A DNA stretch of 64,000 nucleotides. Origin: Parapedobacter deserti. GTDB lineage: Bacteria > Bacteroidota > Bacteroidia > Sphingobacteriales > Sphingobacteriaceae. Made by a program: the position numbers and the translations under genes. Shown here piece after piece: positions 36,650 through 44,949 of this stretch (the first letter of the stretch is position 1; each line of letters opens with the position of its first letter). The stretch is taken from contig NZ_JBHRTA010000062.1 of assembly GCF_042646065.1 (NCBI RefSeq), positions 62,001 to 126,000 of the forward strand, given 5' to 3'. The notes beneath the pieces are model-generated. The model was not told the DNA's origin. It searched no databases and was given only the letters and a program-made list of their open reading frames with translations.

Positions 36650-37747
36650 ATGCGCGGTTACCATTTTTCACCATACACCCCATCTAGCCTGCCCAAGGGG
36701 GGATTCGATGAGCTATTGAACCTTTTTATGCAGTTGCTGCAATACACGGCAGGTGATGCCGTAGAAGCGTTGGCTTGGCTCAACGAATTGGATAAGCAAT
36801 ATAACCTTACCGATGACAATTATGGCATCGGCGACTTTATCCAAGAGCTCAAAGACAAAGGCTACCTAACCGACGATCCATCTGCCGGGCAATTGCGCAT
36901 CACCGCCAAGAGTGAGCAAACCATCCGCCAGTCAGCACTGGAAGAGATTTTCGGCAAACTCCGCAAAACCAGCCAGGGCAACCACAACACCAATTTTTCG
37001 GGGTTGGGCGATGAAAAAAATGCGGACCGGCGCGAATACCAATACGGTGATAGCCTTGATCAGATCGACATGACCACATCCATCCACAACGCTCAGGTCA
37101 ATCATGGCATCGGGAATTTTTTGCTTACTGAACGCGATCTGGAAGTCGAGGAGCGAGACTATAAGACTTTGACATCTACCGTGTTGATGATCGACATATC
37201 ACACAGCATGATCCTCTATGGCGAAGACCGCATCACGCCGGCCAAGAAAGTAGCCATGGCATTGGCAGAGCTTATCCGAACCCGCTACCCGAAAGATACG
37301 CTGGACATTGTCGTCTTTGGTAATGACGCGTGGCCTATTAGCCTCAAGGACCTCCCTTACCTGGAAGTAGGCCCCTACCACACCAATACACTGGCAGGGC
37401 TGGAACTGGCCACCGATCTGTTGCGCAGGCGTAAGACGCACAACAAGCAGATCTTCATGATCACAGACGGCAAACCAACGTGTCTCAAAGAGCATGGGCG
37501 CTATTACAAAAACAGCGTGGGGCTAGATCGCAAAGTAGTTAACAAAACACTGAACATGGCGGCTCAATGCAAGCGCCTCAATATACCCATCACCACCTTC
37601 ATGATCGCTCGAGACCCGTATTTACAGCAATTCGTCCGCCAGTTTACCGAGACCAATGGAGGCAAAGCTTTTTATAGCTCACTGCAAGGGCTGGGTGAGT
37701 ACATCTTCGAAGATTACATCCGAAACCGGAGAAAGACACTAAAGTGA
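36650..37747 (+). CDS. VWA-domain protein paired with a MoxR-like ATPase
   Basis: A 365-residue soluble protein. The N-terminal 150 residues are helical with no known motif. A von Willebrand A domain follows with a complete metal site: DISHSM (Asp182, Ser184, Ser186), TLAGLELATDLL with the threonine, and MITDGKPT. The pair VWA-AAA+ resembles the two ATPase-linked subunits of magnesium chelatase and the MoxR/VWA chaperone pairs, which insert metals or remodel proteins. The AAA+ gene lies 49 bp downstream. The client is unknown. Confidence 0.82.
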   Translation: MRGYHFSPYTPSSLPKGGFDELLNLFMQLLQYTAGDAVEALAWLNELDKQYNLTDDNYGIGDFIQELKDKGYLTDDPSAGQLRITAKSEQTIRQSALEEIFGKLRKTSQGNHNTNFSGLGDEKNADRREYQYGDSLDQIDMTTSIHNAQVNHGIGNFLLTERDLEVEERDYKTLTSTVLMIDISHSMILYGEDRITPAKKVAMALAELIRTRYPKDTLDIVVFGNDAWPISLKDLPYLEVGPYHTNTLAGLELATDLLRRRKTHNKQIFMITDGKPTCLKEHGRYYKNSVGLDRKVVNKTLNMAAQCKRLNIPITTFMIARDPYLQQFVRQFTETNGGKAFYSSLQGLGEYIFEDYIRNRRKTLK

Positions 37748-37761
37748 TTAGTGGCCTAATG

Positions 37762-37833
37762 AATCAAGAACAAAAATCAAGAACTAAAAACAACGAATGA
37801 ATACCGATCACAGATCACTGGTCACCGACCACA
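37762..37833 (+). repeat. Short tandem repeats spanning the start of the AAA+ gene
   Basis: Two copies of AATCAAGAAC (37762-37771, 37775-37784) are followed inside the next gene by four heptamers of form GRYCACN at 37806-37833. The four units are GATCACA, GATCACT, GGTCACC and GACCACA. The heptamers encode the residues TDHRSLVTDH near the N-terminus of the AAA+ protein. Confidence 0.6.
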
Positions 37834-39299
37834 TCACGACGTTAGGCGAATTAAAAAAAACCGGTTACCAACCCAAAAGCGTAAAAGAAGAACTAAGAGC
37901 TAACCTCATCAAGCAGTTGCAGGAAAACAACGCAGGTTTTCAAGGGATCGTAGGATATGATGACACCGTGATCCCTGAACTACAGACAGCCATTCTCTCG
38001 CGGCACAATATCCTGTTGCTCGGTCTGCGCGGTCAGGCTAAAACCCGTATCGCACGTCTGATGATACACCTGCTGGATGAATACGTACCTTATGTCGCCG
38101 GGAGTGAGCTGTATGACGATCCATTGGCGCCCATTTCATGGTATGCCCGCCATGAGATTGACACGAAAGGCGACGACACCCACATTGCCTGGCTACACCG
38201 TTCAGCACGCTACACCGAAAAACTAGCCACACCTGATGTAACCGTAGCCGACCTGGTCGGCGATGTCGATCCCATCAAGGCTGCCACAATGAAACTGACC
38301 TATAATGACGAACGCGTCATCCACTTCGGATTGATTCCAAGAGCGCACCGAGGCATTTTCGTCATCAACGAGCTGCCAGACCTCCAAGCCCGAATCCAAG
38401 TAGCCCTTTTCAATATGTTGCAGGAAAAAGACATCCAAATACGGGGCTTCAAACTTAGATTGCCCCTTGATATCCAGTTTGTGTTTACCGCGAACCCGGA
38501 AGATTATACCAACCGGGGAGCCATTGTTACCCCGCTCAAAGACCGTATCGAAAGCCAAATTCTAACCCATTATCCGAAAAATATAGACATTTCCCGTAAA
38601 ATAACCTTTCAGGAAGCTCGCATTACACCTGAGCAACAAGCTGCTGTCGATGTCGATGGCTTGCTGAAAGATTTAGTGGAACAGGTGGCGTTCGAGGCGC
38701 GGCAAAGTGAGTTCATCGATCAAAAGTCGGGGGTATCGGCCCGGCTCACCATTTCAGCCTATGAAAACTTGATAAGCGCCGCTGAGCGGCGGATGCTCGT
38801 TTCCGGCCAGCGGAAAACTGTAGCCCGCTTATCAGACTTTGCAGGCATTATCCCTGCCATCACCGGAAAGATCGAACTGGTATATGAAGGTGAGCTGGAA
38901 GGCCCGGTGCATGTAGCGCACCGACTGATTGGATCTGCGGTCAAAACGCTCTTTACGCAGTACTTTCCACATCCTGAGAAGGCAAAAAAATCAAAAGTCG
39001 AAAACCCTTATTCCGCCGTCATCGACTGGTTTACGCTGGGAAACCATCTCGAGCTGACGGATCACCTCTCTGACAGCCAATACAAAAAGACACTCATGCA
39101 GGTTCCCGGCTTGCACACATTGGTCAAAAAGCTGCATCCCAAACTTGCCGAAAGCCAGCAATTGCTGCTCATGGAATTTGTACTACATGGATTAGCGGAG
39201 TACTCGCAGCTCAGCAAAAACTACCTCAATGGCGGTATCGGCTTCGCCGACATGCTGGGCAGCTTATTCAATGGGGGGTTTGATGATCTGGAAGACTGA
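37797..39299 (+). CDS. MoxR/ChlI-like AAA+ ATPase
   Basis: A 500-residue AAA+ protein. Walker A is GLRGQAKT (residues 76-83). Walker B ends VINELPDL, with Asn191-Glu192 in place of the usual Asp-Glu. A sensor-like FVFTANPEDYTNRG follows near residue 228. The family resembles magnesium-chelatase ChlI and MoxR ATPases and pairs with the VWA gene 49 bp upstream. The first dozen residues derive from heptamer repeats, and conserved-looking sequence begins only at TLGELKKTGYQPKSVKEEL. No better start codon lies nearby, so the ATG at 37797 is kept. Confidence 0.85.
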   Translation: MNTDHRSLVTDHITTLGELKKTGYQPKSVKEELRANLIKQLQENNAGFQGIVGYDDTVIPELQTAILSRHNILLLGLRGQAKTRIARLMIHLLDEYVPYVAGSELYDDPLAPISWYARHEIDTKGDDTHIAWLHRSARYTEKLATPDVTVADLVGDVDPIKAATMKLTYNDERVIHFGLIPRAHRGIFVINELPDLQARIQVALFNMLQEKDIQIRGFKLRLPLDIQFVFTANPEDYTNRGAIVTPLKDRIESQILTHYPKNIDISRKITFQEARITPEQQAAVDVDGLLKDLVEQVAFEARQSEFIDQKSGVSARLTISAYENLISAAERRMLVSGQRKTVARLSDFAGIIPAITGKIELVYEGELEGPVHVAHRLIGSAVKTLFTQYFPHPEKAKKSKVENPYSAVIDWFTLGNHLELTDHLSDSQYKKTLMQVPGLHTLVKKLHPKLAESQQLLLMEFVLHGLAEYSQLSKNYLNGGIGFADMLGSLFNGGFDDLED

Positions 39300-39339
39300 C
39301 TGGCAGCTGGTTGCGGCAATACACATAAAGCACTACTAA

Positions 39340-40425
39340 ATGAAAATTACTGAGCAGCAGTTGCGTGCGTTTACCCATGAAGTCTTTAAATCGATTGGCT
39401 GCCCGGACGCTGACGCAGCACTGGCGGCAGATGTACTTCTTTCGGCCGACCTCCGTGGCATTGATTCGCATGGTGTGGCCCGCCTAAGCGGGTATGTGCG
39501 GCTGTGGGAAAACGGTCGGCTCAATCCCACGCCCAGTATTCGCGTGGCACATGAAACGCCCACAACGGCTACACTCGATGGCGACCGCGGCCTTGGGCTG
39601 GTTGTTGCACCATACGCCATGGATATCGCCTTGGAGAAAGCCCGGCAATATGGCTCCGGCTGGGTGGCCATCCGAAATTCCAATCACTTTGGCATTGCCG
39701 CCTATCATGCATTGAAAGCGGTGCAGCACGACATGATCGGCTATGCCATGACCAACGCCAGCCCCCTTGTGGCGCCCACCTTTTCATCCGAACGTCTCTT
39801 GGGCACCAACCCGGTATGCTACGCCTTTCCGGCAGGTCAATACCCACCTGTAGTGGTAGACATGGCTACTTCCGCGGCGGCAAACGGCAAACTGGAAATT
39901 GCCCAGCGGATGAACGTTCCTATCCCGGAAGGCTGGGCGCTCACACCGGATGGAAAACCAACCACGGACCCTAATGCCGTTACGGCCGGCGGGGCGCTGC
40001 TGCCCTTAGGAAGCGAGTACGGGCGCGGCAGCCACAAAGGGTTCGCCCTCTCAGCCACGGTAGACATCCTGTCTGGGGTATTATCGGGCGCAAACTATGG
40101 CCCTTGGGTACCGCCATTCGTAGCATACCTTCAGCCTTTGGCTGATCAACCAGGGCAAGGAATAGGCCACTTTGTAGGTGCTATGCGCGTAGACGGCTTC
40201 CGGCCGGTTGCCGAGTTTAAAATCCATATTGACCAATGGATCACCCGCTTTAAAAACGCCCGGCGTGTCAATCCCGAGCAGGGGGTCATCATCCCCGGAG
40301 AGCCGGAATATCAAGCTATGCACCAACGCAAAAAGCAGGGCATACCCTTGGCGGGCAAAGTGGTCGAGAGCCTGGAAGCCCTTGGATCAAAGTTCGGGAT
40401 TGCTTTGCCAGCAACGATCCGCTAA
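39340..40425 (+). CDS. Malate/L-lactate dehydrogenase family oxidoreductase (Ldh_2)
   Basis: A 361-residue NAD(P)-dependent 2-hydroxyacid dehydrogenase of the malate/L-sulfolactate/ureidoglycolate family, which has a non-Rossmann fold. It shows DLRGIDSHGVARL with the catalytic His, GWVAIRNSNHFGIAAYHA, and MTNASPLVAP. The substrate cannot be predicted. It follows the AAA+ gene by 40 bp, and its stop overlaps the convergent AsmA-like gene by 4 bp. Confidence 0.9.
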   Translation: MKITEQQLRAFTHEVFKSIGCPDADAALAADVLLSADLRGIDSHGVARLSGYVRLWENGRLNPTPSIRVAHETPTTATLDGDRGLGLVVAPYAMDIALEKARQYGSGWVAIRNSNHFGIAAYHALKAVQHDMIGYAMTNASPLVAPTFSSERLLGTNPVCYAFPAGQYPPVVVDMATSAAANGKLEIAQRMNVPIPEGWALTPDGKPTTDPNAVTAGGALLPLGSEYGRGSHKGFALSATVDILSGVLSGANYGPWVPPFVAYLQPLADQPGQGIGHFVGAMRVDGFRPVAEFKIHIDQWITRFKNARRVNPEQGVIIPGEPEYQAMHQRKKQGIPLAGKVVESLEALGSKFGIALPATIR

Positions 40426-42044
40426 TCTCCAAGGCCGATGCACGCTTTCGTCCCTTCGCGGATACTGCGCCAGATCATCTTGAAGAAGGAAAACGTTTCC
40501 GGGCGGGAAATGTAAACCGTACCGGTGTGGTACACACCATTGGCGTCAGGGTTGCTATCATTCAGCAAAAACCGGTTTGCGAAGAAAGAAACCACCGATT
40601 TCCTTTCGCCGGCATTGCGGCCAGAGCCTTCCAAGAGGTTTACTTTCAGCCCCTGATAATCGAATTGTAACGTGCCTTCGGTGCGTCGGTCGTCAGCTTT
40701 CATCTCTAAGCGCATCGATTGGATGTCAGCATGCTCCACCTCCACGTTCAGATGCGGGGTTAGCATGCGGTTGAATGCATTTCCATTCATCGGCCCAAGC
40801 TCGGCCTCATAAGTATGCCCGCCGAGGCTATCTAGCAGATCAAAACGGAAACTGACAGACAAGTCGCCCGCCCCCATCACCTTTGATCTCGCATCAAACG
40901 TCAGAAACCGGTTGTGCCTCAACCCAACGGTGTCATTCGTTACATTACGGATCATGGCCTCTGTCTGTTCGAACGTCACTGATCCCGCCTTTCCCGTTTG
41001 ATCGCTCACCTCTGTAAACCGGATATCTAGTGCTCCTAAACGCACTGAGTCGATTCTTATCCGCTGCTCCCAACTCATCAGTTGCTGGTGGGGCGACTTG
41101 CCGATTTTATTTTCCGGCGGATTAGGCTGTAGCTTGTCCTTATAAATCGAAATGGCTCCGCTATCAATGTGTAGCGCGCCGGCGGCAAGTAGCCCCTGGG
41201 CGGTCCATTGCGCTGCATCGATAGCCTCCAGCCTTACCGATTCTATGTTTACATCCGCAATGTCCTCCGCCAGGCCCACTTGCCGGTAAAATGCCGCTTT
41301 GCTCACCGTCAGCCCGTACTGGAGATCCCGTATCAGCAGCTCCCGTTGCGCCATGCTCATTTTCAATGCTTTCAAACGGAGGCGGTACAAGCTATCGCCC
41401 CTTGTATAGCTAACGTTCCTTGCGTCCACTTCCATATTCTTAGCGTAATACAGTCGCGTGGTATCGCGCCAAGCTACCGAATCAATGCGGAGATCTCCGA
41501 TTGTTACGTCCATCTGGTCTATTAGCAAGCGTGTCGCATCATTCCGAGCTGTAAGCGCCAGTTGCCCTTCGTTCAAAACTATGTGCTTTACCCGTGTCCC
41601 ATTTAGCGTGTGTTGGAGGCGTTCGAAAAAAGATTCATTTGCTGTGTCGGCGTTTGCCGTGTCTGATTGGCCACCTAGGATCAAGCGCACTGTCGGCTTA
41701 TCGATGACCACGGTGTTGATTGATACTTTGCCTGAAAAGAGCAACCGCAGCAACCCCGCCCCTTTTACTTGCAGACGCCCAATACGAATATCATACACGG
41801 TATTCCGGGCGGCGGTATCGGGAATAAGCTGCACAGTTGTTGCCTCCGCGCTCCCCGTAAACAGCGATACCCTAAGGCTGTCATAAGCTAATCGGTACAA
41901 GCCATCTGTTTCCGAAGCCACTAAGGCTTCCAATTGCGTCTCCAGCCGCGGCACCCATCGATGGCTTACATACCAATTGGCAATTACGAAAAAGACCAGC
42001 AAGCCAGCGGCGATGCCAAGGCCCAATTTCCAGATAGGCTTCAT
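40422..42044 (-). CDS. AsmA-like envelope protein, paralog 2
   Basis: A 540-residue protein with one N-terminal membrane helix (about residues 7-26) and a beta-rich periplasmic body. It is a paralog of the gene at 34704-36476. Shared landmarks in the same order are NKIGKSPHQ, RNVTNDTVGL, NRMLTPHLN, KADDRRTEG, NDSNPDANG and FFKMIWRSIREGTKAC. The shared block suggests one conserved C-terminal module and a more variable N-terminal half. It is followed 35 bp upstream by the Rrf2 gene in the same direction, so the two may be co-transcribed. Confidence 0.7.
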   Translation of the reverse strand: MKPIWKLGLGIAAGLLVFFVIANWYVSHRWVPRLETQLEALVASETDGLYRLAYDSLRVSLFTGSAEATTVQLIPDTAARNTVYDIRIGRLQVKGAGLLRLLFSGKVSINTVVIDKPTVRLILGGQSDTANADTANESFFERLQHTLNGTRVKHIVLNEGQLALTARNDATRLLIDQMDVTIGDLRIDSVAWRDTTRLYYAKNMEVDARNVSYTRGDSLYRLRLKALKMSMAQRELLIRDLQYGLTVSKAAFYRQVGLAEDIADVNIESVRLEAIDAAQWTAQGLLAAGALHIDSGAISIYKDKLQPNPPENKIGKSPHQQLMSWEQRIRIDSVRLGALDIRFTEVSDQTGKAGSVTFEQTEAMIRNVTNDTVGLRHNRFLTFDARSKVMGAGDLSVSFRFDLLDSLGGHTYEAELGPMNGNAFNRMLTPHLNVEVEHADIQSMRLEMKADDRRTEGTLQFDYQGLKVNLLEGSGRNAGERKSVVSFFANRFLLNDSNPDANGVYHTGTVYISRPETFSFFKMIWRSIREGTKACIGLGD

Positions 42045-42079
42045 TAAGGGAAGAAACGTTTTGATCCAGATAAATGTTT

Positions 42080-42517
42080 TTACATACCCAGCGACAACCG
42101 CTTTTCTTTATTGATGATATCTGCAATACTGGTGTCGTTGAGAATTTGCAGCATGGCGTTCCGCACGTCAACAAAGGTGTCGCGGATGCCGCACACCTCT
42201 TCCGACTTACACTCGTCGCAGCTTCGGTAGAAATTTAGACTTACGCAGGGTAGTAACGCTATCGGGCCATCAATGAGCCGCATTACCTGCGACAACCGGA
42301 TATCCGCTGGCGCCTTATTGAGGCTATAGCCACCACCAGCCCCTTTTTTACTATAAAGGATACCAGCATTGCGCATCTCCAACAAAATCTGTTCGAGGAA
42401 TTTCTTCGGGATGCGCTCTTCCTCGGCGATACGCACAATCTGCATGGGTTCCCTGCCGTAATTGCGGCCCAGAACAATCAACGCTTTAATCGCGTATTTC
42501 GTTTTTTTGGATAACAT
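42080..42517 (-). CDS. Rrf2 family transcriptional regulator
   Basis: A 145-residue winged-helix regulator starting MLSKKTKYAIKALIVLG, with the recognition-helix segment RIPKKFLEQILLEM and the wing KKGAGGGYSL. Four cysteines (Cys91, Cys100, Cys103, Cys109; spaced C-x8-C-x2-C-x5-C) lie where IscR and NsrR hold an iron-sulfur cluster, so redox or cluster sensing is plausible. A promoter -7 element is at 42547-42554. Targets are unknown; the downstream AsmA-like gene is the nearest candidate. Confidence 0.9.
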   Translation of the reverse strand: MLSKKTKYAIKALIVLGRNYGREPMQIVRIAEEERIPKKFLEQILLEMRNAGILYSKKGAGGGYSLNKAPADIRLSQVMRLIDGPIALLPCVSLNFYRSCDECKSEEVCGIRDTFVDVRNAMLQILNDTSIADIINKEKRLSLGM

Positions 42518-42546
42518 CCCTGGCTGTTAGTGTATTCAATTAACAA

Positions 42547-42554
42547 CAAAGGTA
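42547..42554 (-). promoter_or_regulatory. -7 element for the Rrf2 gene
   Basis: TACCTTTG on the minus strand, a full TAnnTTTG match, 29 nt before the ATG at 42517. The -33 element is not clear, which is common for regulated promoters. Confidence 0.4.
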
Positions 42555-42586
42555 CGATTTTTCTGTAAATTGAAGCCTATAAGCCG

Positions 42587-44812
42587 TCAATACACCACCA
42601 CCTCATCTGTAAGCAACAGTGCATTTTGGACATTGGTAGCCACCACACGCACATACCTTGCAGTGTGCACGGTGTCAAAATCAAGTTGGAAGGTTTTGAC
42701 TTTCCTTATACTGCTATCGGATGGCCCGTCATCCCTCACTGTACCCACCTCCCTGAAATTTTTACCATTGTCGGACAATAATACCTTCACCTCTCCCGGA
42801 AGCTGTGCATTGGCTGCAGGATCGAGCAAGAAATCAACAGCTACTGAGTTGATCGCTTCCCTGCGTTCTAAATCGATAGTCACATCGAAATTATTTGAAA
42901 AGCCCTGCCACTGCCCATCATCAGGACGTTTCCCGCCTTTCTGTCCGTTCAGGAGTGTACTGTCTTTCTGCGCGGCATAGGTATCCCATGGCGTTTGGTA
43001 CTGGATGCTTTTGCCGATAGCTTTATGAATATCGGCCTTTGCTTCAGCAATCGGTCCAACACGCGCCGAATCGATGAAATAAGCTGCTTTGACGATAGCA
43101 GGGACTGCCAGTTCAATAGGCTTGGTATACAACGGTGATTTGGCATCGGGTTCTTCACCGTCTGTTGTATAGCGAATGCCCAGCTTATGCTGCTCCGACG
43201 TCATCGAAACAGTATTCGTCAGCGTGTCAGCGTTGAAATCAACGGTGAGGTCGACGTTGAAAGAAGGCCTGCGATAGTTGACACCCAGTCGCTGAAGCAA
43301 CAGATAGTGCTGATGCACGCGCTTTGCGAAATCGTCCCAATTGCGTCGTTCGGGTGCTGACCAGGCGACCTCAGCCAACGCCAAAGCACGCGGAAACACC
43401 ATGTTTTCTACATGAGCTGGTGTAGGGAGGTATTCCGTCCATACATTGCCTTGAGCCCCCAAGACATGCTTCTGCTTATCGGCCGATATGCCGCTGACCG
43501 GTTCGTATTCGTATACACTCCTCAGGGGTATATCTTCGCCGATTGTTTCGGGTTCTTTACTGGGGGCTGTTATGATTACGTCGTGTCCCGCATTTGCTGC
43601 TTGCACGCCGCTTTCTCTGTCGAGCCAACTCATCACGACTGCTGAAGGCGGAGGCCCGCCCTCCAATAGTGCATCCCATCCGATGAGTTTTCTGCCCTGC
43701 GATTGCAGAAAACGCCCAATGCGTTTTACGGCATAGTCTTGCAATTCTTCTACATCCTCCAATCCCTCTTTTTCCATCAATGCCTTACATTTAGGGCAAG
43801 TATTCCAAGCTTCCTTGTCCACTGCTTCTCCCCCAATATGAATATATTCAGACGGGAAAATGGGAATGATTTCCTGCAATACATTTCTCACGAAGGTAAA
43901 ACTTTCTTCATTGCCCACGCAAAACGTGGGGTGCCGGTACGGCGTACCCGTGCATGACAATTGAGGATAAACCGCAAGCACTTCACCGGAATTCCCCAGC
44001 ATTTCGATTTCCGGTATAATGGTGATTCCTTTCCGTGCCGCATAAGTAACCAAGTCCCTTGCCTCTTCTTGGGTATAATACCCTCCGCTGGCATTGGGGT
44101 GTCCTTCATCCAGGTACCGCCGCCCATTCTGCCACCAATCCTGCCACTCCACATGCGTCCGCCATGCCGCCTTTTGGGTCAGTTTGGGATAGCGCTTGAT
44201 CTCCAACCGCCAGCCCGGCCCGTCCGTGAGGTGCCAATGAAAGGTGTTGAATTTGTAAAGCGCCATGATGTCAATGAATTTCTTCAGAAATGACACAGGA
44301 TAAAAATGCCGCGAGGCGTCGAGATGAAGTCCGCGGTAACCAAACCTTGGTTTGTCTTCGATCAACAGTGCCGGCAACTCCCTCCCGTTCGGCAATGTAT
44401 AGGACAGTTGCAGCACGGTAAATATCCCATGGAGCATGGCAGCAGGCCCATGGGCTGTAATCTGGATTCCCGAGGTGTCGACCTCCAGCCGATAGGCATT
44501 GACGGGCAACCGATCTATATCACGGGCCTGTATAAGCCGCACGCCGGTTTCCGGGATACGTCTGTGTGATCGGATACGTTCGACGGCTGAAAAACTGGTG
44601 TATGGATGCTCTGACAACACTGAAGCTACTTCCATAAACGGTTCGAATGCATAGAGCGATGTGACCGCAGGAAACACAAAGGTTCCTTCACGGATTTCCA
44701 ATGTACTGGGCTGGGGAATAATGGAAACCTGATCTTGGGAAAAGACAGGCACTGCCACAACGAACGGCAAAACCAATAAACCCAATATCAGCCTAAGTGC
44801 GAATTGAGCCAT
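42587..44812 (-). CDS. GH20 beta-N-acetylhexosaminidase-like protein with altered catalytic pair
   Basis: A 741-residue exported protein. It has a signal peptide (about residues 1-25), a GH20b N-domain (26-145), a TIM barrel (about 146-480; GYRGLHLDASRHF, FHWHLTDGPGWR), then a chitobiase-type C-domain and an F5/8-type carbohydrate-binding end (about 610-741). The catalytic Asp-Glu of GH20, expected in HIGGDE, reads HIGGEA here (Glu329-Ala330). The acid glutamate is therefore missing or shifted. Family membership is clear, but activity on GlcNAc glycosides is uncertain. It is divergent from a GH16 gene, suggesting shared glycan use. Confidence 0.88.
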   Translation of the reverse strand: MAQFALRLILGLLVLPFVVAVPVFSQDQVSIIPQPSTLEIREGTFVFPAVTSLYAFEPFMEVASVLSEHPYTSFSAVERIRSHRRIPETGVRLIQARDIDRLPVNAYRLEVDTSGIQITAHGPAAMLHGIFTVLQLSYTLPNGRELPALLIEDKPRFGYRGLHLDASRHFYPVSFLKKFIDIMALYKFNTFHWHLTDGPGWRLEIKRYPKLTQKAAWRTHVEWQDWWQNGRRYLDEGHPNASGGYYTQEEARDLVTYAARKGITIIPEIEMLGNSGEVLAVYPQLSCTGTPYRHPTFCVGNEESFTFVRNVLQEIIPIFPSEYIHIGGEAVDKEAWNTCPKCKALMEKEGLEDVEELQDYAVKRIGRFLQSQGRKLIGWDALLEGGPPPSAVVMSWLDRESGVQAANAGHDVIITAPSKEPETIGEDIPLRSVYEYEPVSGISADKQKHVLGAQGNVWTEYLPTPAHVENMVFPRALALAEVAWSAPERRNWDDFAKRVHQHYLLLQRLGVNYRRPSFNVDLTVDFNADTLTNTVSMTSEQHKLGIRYTTDGEEPDAKSPLYTKPIELAVPAIVKAAYFIDSARVGPIAEAKADIHKAIGKSIQYQTPWDTYAAQKDSTLLNGQKGGKRPDDGQWQGFSNNFDVTIDLERREAINSVAVDFLLDPAANAQLPGEVKVLLSDNGKNFREVGTVRDDGPSDSSIRKVKTFQLDFDTVHTARYVRVVATNVQNALLLTDEVVVY

Positions 44813-44842
44813 GCAAACTGCTTGTTAATAGTGTATCTGATA

Positions 44843-44873
44843 CAAACCTACTCAAAATGCTTAAACTATGCAA
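44843..44873 (-). promoter_or_regulatory. Promoter of the GH20 gene
   Basis: TTG (44871-44873) and TAGGTTTG (44843-44850) on the minus strand with 20 nt between. The leader to the ATG at 44812 is about 25 nt. Confidence 0.5.
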
Positions 44874-44880
44874 TTATCCT

Positions 44881-44888
44881 TACCTTTG
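44881..44888 (+). promoter_or_regulatory. -7 element of the GH16 gene
   Basis: TACCTTTG, a full TAnnTTTG match, about 60 nt before the chosen ATG at 44950. It lies back to back with the GH20 promoter, so both glycosidases are read from one 137-bp intergenic region. Confidence 0.45.
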
Positions 44889-44949
44889 TTGCCGAATAAA
44901 CTCGTCGGACCAATGCCGGACCGCCTTAGGTAACAAAAATGATTATTGC

